From Sphingomonas tagetis (lineage in GTDB: Bacteria > Pseudomonadota > Alphaproteobacteria > Sphingomonadales > Sphingomonadaceae), in the NCBI RefSeq assembly GCF_024211275.1, contig NZ_JAMLDX010000003.1, forward strand, positions 310,001 to 374,000: a stretch of 64,000 nt of DNA, written 5' to 3'. The stretch's first letter is position 1. Each line of letters starts with the position of its first letter. The position numbers and the translations under genes are program-made. The notes beneath the pieces were generated by a model. The model saw nothing but the letters and a program-made list of their open reading frames with translations, did not search any database and was not told where the DNA came from. Below, in pieces: positions 22,882-30,257 of the stretch.

Positions 22882-25122
22882 ATGACGAGTGAAAGCAAGA
22901 GTGTGATGTCCAACCCTGTCGCCACCGGTATTTTCGCCGGCCCCATCGCCGGATTGAAGTACCAGACGCCGACGCTGGCTGGCGTCACCGGCTCAGGCGG
23001 CGAGTTCGACTATCGCGCGGGTGAGGCCGTCGCCTTCTCGGTCGGTGGGCTGGTGCTGGGCGCCACGGCGGGCGCGCCGCGAGTCAATCTCGTGCAGCTC
23101 GTCAACCGCGTCGCGGGCAAGATCGACAAGCTCCATGATCCGGCCGTCACCAACCTTGCGCGGCTGGTGCAGTCGCTCGCCCAGGACAGCAATGTCGAGG
23201 CTGGGGTGACGATTTCGCCCGCGGTCCATGAGGCGATCGGCGCGACGGTCATCAATTACAGCCAGGACGAGGCCAGCTTCGCGGCTGACCCCGCGGTGAC
23301 GGCGCTGCTCGACAAGCTCAACGGCATAGCGGGCGCGTTCGCCGCCCCGCGCACGCTGCGTCACGCCGCCGCGGCCCGCAATCAGCTGCGCCGGGACATT
23401 CGCGGCATCGTCAAGATGACCGATGTCCGTATCCCGTTGCGCGATGGGTCCTATGTCCTCGGCGACGTGTTCCGACCCGCCGGGGACGGGCAATATCCGG
23501 TCGTCCTCAACAAGGGCTTTTACGGCAAGGCCTTCTACCACGAATGCATTTGCAGCGTGGACGACGCGCTCGAGAAGGAAATCCTCGAGGACCGCTTCTT
23601 CTCCGGCAATCCGGATGGGCTCCAGTACGAGAATCACGAGAGCGTCGATTCATCGGTGTGGGTGCCGCAGGGCTATGCCTGCGTCCGCGTGGATGCGCGC
23701 GGCGTCGGCAACAGCCCGGGCATCCAGTCGCCGTTGAGCGTGCAGGAAGCCGAGGATTATTACGACGCGATCGAATGGGCGGGGACTCAGCCCTGGTCGA
23801 ACGGCAATGTCGGGCTGTGGGGCATGTCGTACCTCGCCATGACCCAGCATAATGTCGCGAGTCTCCAGCCGCCGCACCTCAAGGCGATGATCGCGCAGGG
23901 CACCGACGCCGATATCTACAACGAAGCGATCTATGGCGGGGGCCTTTTCGGCGAGGGCTTCTGGACCTGGTGGCACCAGATCTGGTCGGGCAACAACTGG
24001 TGCGGCGAGCGCCGCGAGACCGACTGGATGGCGCGCACGCTAGCGACGCCGTTCAACGACCCTGCGGCCTATGGTCCGAACGGGTCGATCTTCATGCGCC
24101 CCGACCTGTCGAAGGCGACCGCACCGGTGTGGATCACCGGGCCGCAGACCGGCGTCACCATCCACCAGCTCGGCAGCAGCGAGACCTTCATCCACTCGAC
24201 CGCGGCCAAGGCGCGCCGCTTCGACTTCACCGACGCGTGGTTCCCGGGCTGCTACAGCGAAGCGACGACCGCCGACCATGTCCGCTTCTTCGACCATTGG
24301 CTCAAGGGCATCGACAATGGCGTGATGGACGAGGCGCCGGTCCGCATCCAGCTGCGCACCGGCGACGGCGCGCATCAGCTGATGCACGAGCGCGAATGGC
24401 CGATCGCGCGCACGCAATATCCGCGCTGGTATCTCGATGCCTCGCCTTCGGACTGGCCGGGCGACGGGCTGCGCACCGACTTCCTGCGCATCACCGATCG
24501 GCCGCCCGAGACGGCGGCAAGCGCCAGTTACGACGCGCATCTCGACATCGGGCACCCGATCCCGGCGCCGCTCGGCCGCATTGGCGGCACGCCGCGCGGA
24601 TCGACCGGCATCAGCTTCGTCAGCGAGCCGATGGCCGAGGACATGGTGCTGGCCGGCTATATGAAGGCCGGCCTGTGGGTGTCCTCGACGCATCACGACA
24701 TGGACGTGTTCGTGTCGCTGCGCGTGCTCGACGAAACGGGCCGCGAGATCCGCTACGAAACGCCCGTGATGCCCAACGATCCGGTGCATATTCACCCGGT
24801 CGGCCATGGCATTCTCAAGGTCTCGCACCGCAAGCTCGATGAGGCCCGCACGACCGATTACTGGCCGGTCCCGTCGCATCTCGAAGCGGACCATGCGCCG
24901 CTCAAGCCCGACGAGATCGTCGCAATCGAGGTCGGCCTGTACCCCAGCAGCGCGCTCATCCGGAAGGGCTGCCGCCTGCGCATCGATATCCAGCCCTATT
25001 CGCCGGCGGGTATTCCAGTGCGCGCCTATGATCCCAGCTATCATGTGGGCGCGGCCAACACGGTACATACCGGCCCCGATCATCCCAGCTATATCCAGCT
25101 TCCGATCGTGCCGGCCAGATGA
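22882..25122 (+). CDS. CocE/NonD-type hydrolase fused to an N-terminal adhesin/lipoprotein-like domain (copy 2)
   Basis: The 746-residue product is a paralogue of the protein at 7511 with the same two-part layout. Residues about 15-150 carry GIFAGPIAGLKYQTP, GEFDYRAGEAVAFSVGGLVLG and VTNLARLVQSL; the hydrolase part starts near 178 and has GLWGMSYLAMTQ with the nucleophile Ser316 and the C-terminal jelly roll (DMDVFVSLRVLDETG, RLRIDIQPYSP). The canonical Asp and His regions read GPQTGVTIHQ and FTDAWFPGC, so the classic triad is again missing. There is no signal peptide. Met9 is an alternative start. It overlaps the VOC gene by 4 bp. Confidence 0.85.
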   Translation: MTSESKSVMSNPVATGIFAGPIAGLKYQTPTLAGVTGSGGEFDYRAGEAVAFSVGGLVLGATAGAPRVNLVQLVNRVAGKIDKLHDPAVTNLARLVQSLAQDSNVEAGVTISPAVHEAIGATVINYSQDEASFAADPAVTALLDKLNGIAGAFAAPRTLRHAAAARNQLRRDIRGIVKMTDVRIPLRDGSYVLGDVFRPAGDGQYPVVLNKGFYGKAFYHECICSVDDALEKEILEDRFFSGNPDGLQYENHESVDSSVWVPQGYACVRVDARGVGNSPGIQSPLSVQEAEDYYDAIEWAGTQPWSNGNVGLWGMSYLAMTQHNVASLQPPHLKAMIAQGTDADIYNEAIYGGGLFGEGFWTWWHQIWSGNNWCGERRETDWMARTLATPFNDPAAYGPNGSIFMRPDLSKATAPVWITGPQTGVTIHQLGSSETFIHSTAAKARRFDFTDAWFPGCYSEATTADHVRFFDHWLKGIDNGVMDEAPVRIQLRTGDGAHQLMHEREWPIARTQYPRWYLDASPSDWPGDGLRTDFLRITDRPPETAASASYDAHLDIGHPIPAPLGRIGGTPRGSTGISFVSEPMAEDMVLAGYMKAGLWVSSTHHDMDVFVSLRVLDETGREIRYETPVMPNDPVHIHPVGHGILKVSHRKLDEARTTDYWPVPSHLEADHAPLKPDEIVAIEVGLYPSSALIRKGCRLRIDIQPYSPAGIPVRAYDPSYHVGAANTVHTGPDHPSYIQLPIVPAR

Positions 25123-26129
25123 CCGCCGGCGTGCCTTCCCCCAACATCGTCCAGATCGTGCTGGGCAGCGACAATCTGCCGCTCGCCAAGCATCTCTGGT
25201 CGACCGTGCTCGGCTTCGCGCCGGCGGGCGACCGCATCACCTATACCCGGCACAATGGCCAGGTGATGGGACTGGGCGAGTGGGGCGGTGCGGCGATGCT
25301 CTACATGGTCGGCCGGCAGGAGCTGCTTCAGCTCGAATTCTGGACTCACAGCACGCCGCCACAGCGGGCGCTGCCCGTTGACTGGCAGCCGAACGATATC
25401 GGCTTCTGCCGCCTGGGTATTTCGGTGCCCGATTTCGACGATGTGCTGGCGCGGCTCGGCGAGCTCGGCGTCGCGACGATCACGCCGCCGGTCGAGGCCG
25501 ATGGGTTGCGCCGCGTGTGCTTTCGCGATCCCACGACCGGCGTGCCGGTCGAGATCATGGAGGAGGGGGCGGCGCTTCCGGGCGAGCGCGACCGCTATCA
25601 CGATGCGGAGCCAGCGGTGGTCTATGCCGCGGTGTCGGTGGCCGATCTGGACGCGGCGCTCGCCTTTTTCGGCGATGTCGTCGGACTCGAACGAAGCGAT
25701 GTCACACTGCATTCGGCCGATGACGAGGGGCTCTGGGGGCTGCCCGATGCTCAGCGCCGGGTGGCGACGTTGCGCGGCGGCACGGTGTTTCTGGAGGTCG
25801 TCGAATATCAATCGCCTGCGGGCGGCAGTCCGGCGGACGACCGGCTCGACCGGCAGGGCTTCAAGACAATCGCGGTCGGCCATCGCGACCCCGCGCTGAC
25901 CGGCGGGGTGTTCGAGCGCGTCAGGGCGGCTGGGTTCGGCTGGACCGTCCCCGAACCCGCCTCGTTCATCGGCGGCAACCATGCGATTGGTGTGGTGACG
26001 CACCGGTTGAAGACGCTGTCGGTGCCGCACGAGGTCGAACGCCAGTTCGGCTTCTCACCCGAACCGCAGAAATGGTGGCGTCCGCCGGCACATGCCGCGG
26101 CCGAGCCGCATCAAATTCACAGGAGTTGA
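25119..26129 (+). CDS. VOC-family (glyoxalase-like) protein
   Basis: The 336-residue product contains two or more glyoxalase/VOC modules: IVQIVLGSDNLPLAKHLWSTVLGF at the start, DIGFCRLGISVPDFDDVLARL in the middle and VVYAAVSVADLDAALAFFGDVVGLE further on. The His/His/Glu pattern of true extradiol dioxygenases is incomplete, so it may be an isomerase, a lyase or a binding protein. The ATG overlaps the CocE stop codon (ATGA) and the next monooxygenase gene starts 5 bp downstream, so it is embedded in the operon. Confidence 0.75.
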   Translation: MTAGVPSPNIVQIVLGSDNLPLAKHLWSTVLGFAPAGDRITYTRHNGQVMGLGEWGGAAMLYMVGRQELLQLEFWTHSTPPQRALPVDWQPNDIGFCRLGISVPDFDDVLARLGELGVATITPPVEADGLRRVCFRDPTTGVPVEIMEEGAALPGERDRYHDAEPAVVYAAVSVADLDAALAFFGDVVGLERSDVTLHSADDEGLWGLPDAQRRVATLRGGTVFLEVVEYQSPAGGSPADDRLDRQGFKTIAVGHRDPALTGGVFERVRAAGFGWTVPEPASFIGGNHAIGVVTHRLKTLSVPHEVERQFGFSPEPQKWWRPPAHAAAEPHQIHRS

Positions 26130-26134
26130 CGATC

Positions 26135-27406
26135 ATGGCTGCGGTTCAGGACAAGTCCGGGCGGCTTGCGGAAATAGTGGAGAAGGTCCGCGCGCTGGGA
26201 CCCACGTTGCGTGACCGCGCGCTCGACGCCGAGCGCGCCGGGCGGCTGTCGGACCAGACGATCGCCGATATCGACGCCACCGGCGCGTTCAACATCGGCA
26301 GCCCGGCCGAATATGGCGGCGACGAGCTGTCGGTGCGGCAACAGCTCGACGTCGTGTCCGAAGTCGCCAAATGGGACGGCTCGTGCGGCTGGTGCGTATG
26401 GGTCGCGGCCTCGACCAACTGGATCCCGGCGGGTTCGGGCGCGCGCGTGGTTGAGGAAGTCTATGGGCCGCAATGGGTCGGGCCGCGCGTGGCCGGATCG
26501 AGCCACTTCCCCGCCTCGCGCGGCCGGGCGCGGCGCACCGAGGGAGGCTGGATCATCTCGGGCGGCCCGTGGACCTTCGGCAGTGATTCGCTGTGGGCGC
26601 CGTACACCAATCTCGGCTGCATCACCGACGAAGCTGACGGGAAACGCCTGCTCGCCGTGCAGGTGCCGATCGGCGAGCTTCGCTTCCTCGACGACTGGCA
26701 GGTCGCCGGCATGCGCGGCACCGGCAGCGTCTCGCTGATGCTGCCGTCGGACGAGCTGTTCGTGCCCGATTACCGCGTGGTCGATTTCAGCGACATCGCG
26801 GGCATGACGATCGACAACGGCCTTGCCGGATCGCTGTGGCAGGCACCTTCGCTCGGCTGGGCGTTCAGCCTGATGGGCGGCATGTCGATCGGGATCGCGC
26901 AGGGCGCGCTGGACCGCTTCCTCGACCGTTCCGCCGGCCGCCCGATCCGCGGCACCACCTACAAAGACCAGCTCCAGGCGCCGCTCACGCATCTGATGCT
27001 CGCCGAGGTGCATTCGAAGATACGCTCGGCGACGCTGATGGCGCAGGCCAATGCCGCCGAGACGGACCGGCTGGGCGAGCTTGCCGCGGCGGGTACGCCG
27101 GCCGATCCCGAATATATGCAGAATTTCAGCGCGCGCGTGCTGGTCGAGACGGCCTACGTCGCCAAATGGTGCGCCGAGGCGATCGAGCTGCTCCAGCGCA
27201 ACTCGGGATCGACCGCGATCATGGAAAGCGAGTCGATCCAGCGGGCCTGGCGCGACGCGCGCGTGATCACGCTTCACGGCGCGCTCAACCTCGAGGCACT
27301 GTCGGAGAATTACGGGCGGCTGATGGCGGGCATTCAGCCGCACAATTTCGCGGGGATCACCACGCTCGACCGCTTCGCACCCGCGGCGCTCAAAAAGGCC
27401 GGCTGA
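26135..27406 (+). CDS. Flavin-dependent monooxygenase oxygenase component (ACAD fold, second copy)
   Basis: The 423-residue product is a distant paralogue of the oxygenase at 5780, with the ACAD-type three-domain fold: ALDAERAGRLSDQTIADIDATGAF and WDGSCGWCVWVAAS in the helical N-terminus, RTEGGWIISGGPWTFGSDS and DDWQVAGMRGTGSVSLML in the beta domain, and a C-terminal helical bundle. The GMRGTGS segment is the flavin-contact region of HsaA/HpaB-like hydroxylases. AGGAG lies nine bases before the ATG. It needs FMNH2 from a reductase; none is adjacent, so the reductase at 15196 probably serves it. CocE copy 3 follows after 2 bp. Confidence 0.87.
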   Translation: MAAVQDKSGRLAEIVEKVRALGPTLRDRALDAERAGRLSDQTIADIDATGAFNIGSPAEYGGDELSVRQQLDVVSEVAKWDGSCGWCVWVAASTNWIPAGSGARVVEEVYGPQWVGPRVAGSSHFPASRGRARRTEGGWIISGGPWTFGSDSLWAPYTNLGCITDEADGKRLLAVQVPIGELRFLDDWQVAGMRGTGSVSLMLPSDELFVPDYRVVDFSDIAGMTIDNGLAGSLWQAPSLGWAFSLMGGMSIGIAQGALDRFLDRSAGRPIRGTTYKDQLQAPLTHLMLAEVHSKIRSATLMAQANAAETDRLGELAAAGTPADPEYMQNFSARVLVETAYVAKWCAEAIELLQRNSGSTAIMESESIQRAWRDARVITLHGALNLEALSENYGRLMAGIQPHNFAGITTLDRFAPAALKKAG

Positions 27407-27408
27407 CG

Positions 27409-29067
27409 ATGGGGCAGGTGGTCAACGGCGTCGACGACGCGGTGATGGAGCCGGGCCTGCCGCCCGAGGGCCGCTTCTACCCCGGCTTCAACCCCCGCCG
27501 CGTCACCGCCGATGGCCTGACGATCGACTATGACGTGGCGGTCACGCTGCGCGACGGCCTGACCATCTATGCCGACATCTACCGGCCCGCGGGTGTCGAG
27601 GGACCGCTCCCGGCGATCCTGCTGTGGAGCGCCTATGGCAAGCATTACCGCTGGCCCGAGCCGGTGCGGCGGCTGTTCACGCAAAATGCCGAGGTATCGG
27701 AATATGCCCCGATCGAGGCGCAGGATCCGCTGACCTGGTGCCCGCTCGGCTATGCCATCGTCGTCCCCGATCCGCGCGGCATCAATGCGTCCGAAGGCGA
27801 CGCCACCGCCTGGAGCCCGCAGGAGGGCGACGACATCCACGACACGATCGAATGGATCGCTGCGCAACAATGGTCGAACGGCAAGGTCGGGATGGGCGGG
27901 GCTTCCTATTTCGGCATCGTGCAATGGTTCGCCGGGGCGACGCGCCCGCCGCATCTCGCCGCGCTGATGCCCTATGACGGGATGAGCGACCTCTATCGCG
28001 AGATCGTCGCGCATGGCGGCATTCCCAATTCGGGCTTTATCGGCTTCTGGAATGCGCAGACGCGCAATTCACGCAACCGCGCCGAAAACTGGCTGACCGC
28101 GATGGAGCTGCATCCGTTCTTCGACGATTATTGGCAGAGCAAAGTGCCTACCGTCGAGCGGATCGATGTGCCCACCTATGTCATCTCGTGCTGGAGCGAC
28201 CATGCGGTGCATACGCGCGGTTCGCTGTCCGCCTTCAATCGGCTGGGCACGGGGCAGAAATGGCTCGAGGTGCATGGCCGCAACAAATGGGCGCGGATGT
28301 ACACGCCGGAAAGCACGCGGCGGCAGGTCGCGTTTTTCGACCGGTTCCTGAAGGGCATCCCCAACGAGGTCGATGACTGGCCAAAGGTGCGGCTGGAAGT
28401 CCGCGAAGGAATCGAGGTCGGCGAGGAGCGCGCCGAGGCGGAATGGCCGCTGGCGCGCACCGTATATACGCCGCTCTATCTCGATGCGGCAAACCTCTCG
28501 CTAGACCCCGCGCCGGTCAGCACGGAATCGGTCGTCGCCTATGACGCGGCGACTGGCGAGGCGGGTTTCTCGCATGTGTTCGAGCGGGACACCGAGCTGA
28601 CCGGCTATTTCAAGCTCAAGCTGTGGGTCGAGGCCGAGGGCGCCGACGACATGGACCTGTTCGCCGCCGTGCAGAAGCTCGATGCGGCGGGCGAACTCGT
28701 CAATTTCTATTACATCACGCGGTTCAAATTCGGCCATGCCGCGCATGGCTGGCTGCGCGTGTCACACCGCGAACTCGACGCGGCGAAAAGCACGCCGTGG
28801 CAGCCATATCACCCGCATCAGCGCGAGGAACGGCTCAAGCCGGGCGAAATCGTGCCCGTAGAAATCGAAATCTGGCCGTCGAGCACGCTGTTCCGCGCGG
28901 GCGAGCAGTTGCGCGTGGTGGTGACGGGCAGCGATCCGTTCCCCCCGTCGGAGGAACCCGGCGTGGCCATCGCGCTCCACCCGGTCACGCGTAACGCTGG
29001 ACGGCACGTCATCCATGCCGGCGGCCGCTACGACAGCCATATCCTGCTGCCCGTGATTCCCGGCTGA
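27409..29067 (+). CDS. CocE/NonD-type hydrolase (copy 3)
   Basis: The 552-residue product is an S15/CocE-family hydrolase without the extra N-terminal domain of copies 1 and 2. It shows VTLRDGLTIYADIYRP, GYAIVVPDPRG, the nucleophile elbow VGMGGASYFGIVQW (Ser166), ISCWSDHAVHTRG with the expected catalytic Asp, and VHGRNKWARMY where cocaine esterase has its catalytic His; no His is present at the matching place. The C-terminal jelly roll (DMDLFAAVQKLD, GEQLRVVVTGSD) is intact. It is cytoplasmic by sequence. It ends the 20.4-29.1 kb unit and faces two convergent SnoaL-like genes 4 bp away. Confidence 0.86.
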   Translation: MGQVVNGVDDAVMEPGLPPEGRFYPGFNPRRVTADGLTIDYDVAVTLRDGLTIYADIYRPAGVEGPLPAILLWSAYGKHYRWPEPVRRLFTQNAEVSEYAPIEAQDPLTWCPLGYAIVVPDPRGINASEGDATAWSPQEGDDIHDTIEWIAAQQWSNGKVGMGGASYFGIVQWFAGATRPPHLAALMPYDGMSDLYREIVAHGGIPNSGFIGFWNAQTRNSRNRAENWLTAMELHPFFDDYWQSKVPTVERIDVPTYVISCWSDHAVHTRGSLSAFNRLGTGQKWLEVHGRNKWARMYTPESTRRQVAFFDRFLKGIPNEVDDWPKVRLEVREGIEVGEERAEAEWPLARTVYTPLYLDAANLSLDPAPVSTESVVAYDAATGEAGFSHVFERDTELTGYFKLKLWVEAEGADDMDLFAAVQKLDAAGELVNFYYITRFKFGHAAHGWLRVSHRELDAAKSTPWQPYHPHQREERLKPGEIVPVEIEIWPSSTLFRAGEQLRVVVTGSDPFPPSEEPGVAIALHPVTRNAGRHVIHAGGRYDSHILLPVIPG

Positions 29068-29071
29068 GCGG

Positions 29072-29614
29072 CTACGCGCCGCCCATCTGGTCGAGCCACG
29101 CCTGCGCCGCGGTCACGTTGGCGGGCGAGAACACCTGTTGCGCGATCGCGGCAAAGGCCGGGTCGTGATTCTCCAGCCCGGCGGCATTGCCCTCGACGCC
29201 TTGAAACTCATGCTTCAGGCGCGAGATCTGCCATTCGTCGCCCGCGCGCTCGAACCACACATCGTACCAGCCATATTGCCGGTTGCCCGCGCGGTCTGCG
29301 CCGGTCCACAGGCTCGAGATCATATAGACCCGTGCTGACGCGCGGTCGCCGTCGATCGCGATCTTGAAATTGCCGAGGATATGGTGGCTGGGCGCATCGG
29401 CCAGGATGAACCCGCCGAACTGCGCCCACAGCGAAGCCGGCACGCGCACTTCGTCGCGGCCGGTGAACGCCTTGAAATTGATGTTCACCGGATCGGTGAA
29501 GCAGGCCGCGTGGGCTGCCGCGTCGCGCGCGTCGAGGCTATGCCCGAACGCCAGCATCACCTGGTTGATCGCGCGCTCGTCCCACAGCGTCTGGAGCTTT
29601 GCCGTATCGTCCAT
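29072..29614 (-). CDS. SnoaL-like (NTF2-fold) protein
   Basis: The 180-residue product has the helical opening KLQTLWDERAINQVMLAFGHSLDARD, the acidic segment ACFTDPVNINFKAF and a beta sheet (ARVYMISSLW, WYDVWFERAGDEWQISRLKHEF) typical of the SnoaL-like group. It is the downstream gene of a two-gene minus-strand unit starting near 30143 and overlooks the end of CocE copy 3. The function is unknown; see the other four family members in this cluster. Confidence 0.8.
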   Translation of the reverse strand: MDDTAKLQTLWDERAINQVMLAFGHSLDARDAAAHAACFTDPVNINFKAFTGRDEVRVPASLWAQFGGFILADAPSHHILGNFKIAIDGDRASARVYMISSLWTGADRAGNRQYGWYDVWFERAGDEWQISRLKHEFQGVEGNAAGLENHDPAFAAIAQQVFSPANVTAAQAWLDQMGGA

Positions 29615-29618
29615 CGCC

Positions 29619-30143
29619 TTACTTGCCCTTGATCGCTTCGAGGTAGCGGATCTTCCCCGCCGCGGCGAATTCGTGGAGCGCGTTGGTGCGCATGTCGGGC
29701 TTGTGCTCGTCGTTCGGGTGCGGGACGCTGGGGTTGCCGGTCCAGCCGGTCAGGCGGCAGATGCGGTGCCGGACCTTCCAGCCGGTCGGCGTGCGGACCA
29801 GTTCGTCGTCATACCAGCCGGTGCCGAGCCAGGATGATCCACCCTCGGCATCGTCGCGCACCAGCAGCCAGTTGCCCCAGCTGAACGCCCAGGCCGTGTC
29901 GCCCTCGACATGGACCAGATGGCCCATCATCGTGTGCTGGTGATTGTCGAGCGTGGCGTGGAATTCGGCAAAGGAACGCTTCCAGTCGGCGAGTCCGGTC
30001 CACGATGCGCCTGCCGGCCCGAAATCGGCGACGATATCGTCGGTAAAGGCAAGGTCGAACAAATCCCACTGCCGCGAATCGAGCGCGAAGCCGTAGAGGT
30101 TGAGCACCTGGATAATATCGGCCTTGTCGTCCACCATCTTCAT
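29619..30143 (-). CDS. SnoaL-like (NTF2-fold) protein
   Basis: The 174-residue product shows KADIIQVLNLYGFALDSRQWDLFDLAFTDDIVADFGP, here the standard SnoaL opening of helix plus acidic FTDDI, then TMMGHLVHVEGDTAWAFSW and GTGWYDDELVRTPTGWKVRHRICRL. Three ATGs lie close together (30137, 30143, 30146) behind GGAAGAGG; I use the middle one. A TTGACA-N17-TAACGC promoter reads into it from the 30.2-kb divergent region, so it would be co-controlled with CocE copy 4. Confidence 0.8.
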   Translation of the reverse strand: MKMVDDKADIIQVLNLYGFALDSRQWDLFDLAFTDDIVADFGPAGASWTGLADWKRSFAEFHATLDNHQHTMMGHLVHVEGDTAWAFSWGNWLLVRDDAEGGSSWLGTGWYDDELVRTPTGWKVRHRICRLTGWTGNPSVPHPNDEHKPDMRTNALHEFAAAGKIRYLEAIKGK

Positions 30144-30199
30144 CATCCTCTTCCCTGCCGTGCCGGCGTTTGACCTTGCGGGCGTTAGCAACTAGCGCT

Positions 30200-30225
30200 T
30201 GACGTGTCAAAGACACCAAGTCACC
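30200..30225. promoter_or_regulatory. Divergent promoter box (SnoaL pair / CocE copy 4)
   Basis: TTGACGTGTCAA (30200-30211) is a palindrome that gives a -35 on each strand: TTGACG for the plus-strand CocE gene and TTGACA (with TAACGC 17 bp away) for the minus-strand SnoaL gene. It is followed by AAAGACACCAAGTCAC (30210-30225), identical to the 20.36-kb copy, and continues CATG as in the 18.2-kb operator. The cluster-I regulator probably binds here. Confidence 0.6.
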
Positions 30226-30257
30226 ATGAATCAAACGCAGCCGATAAGGACAAGCCG

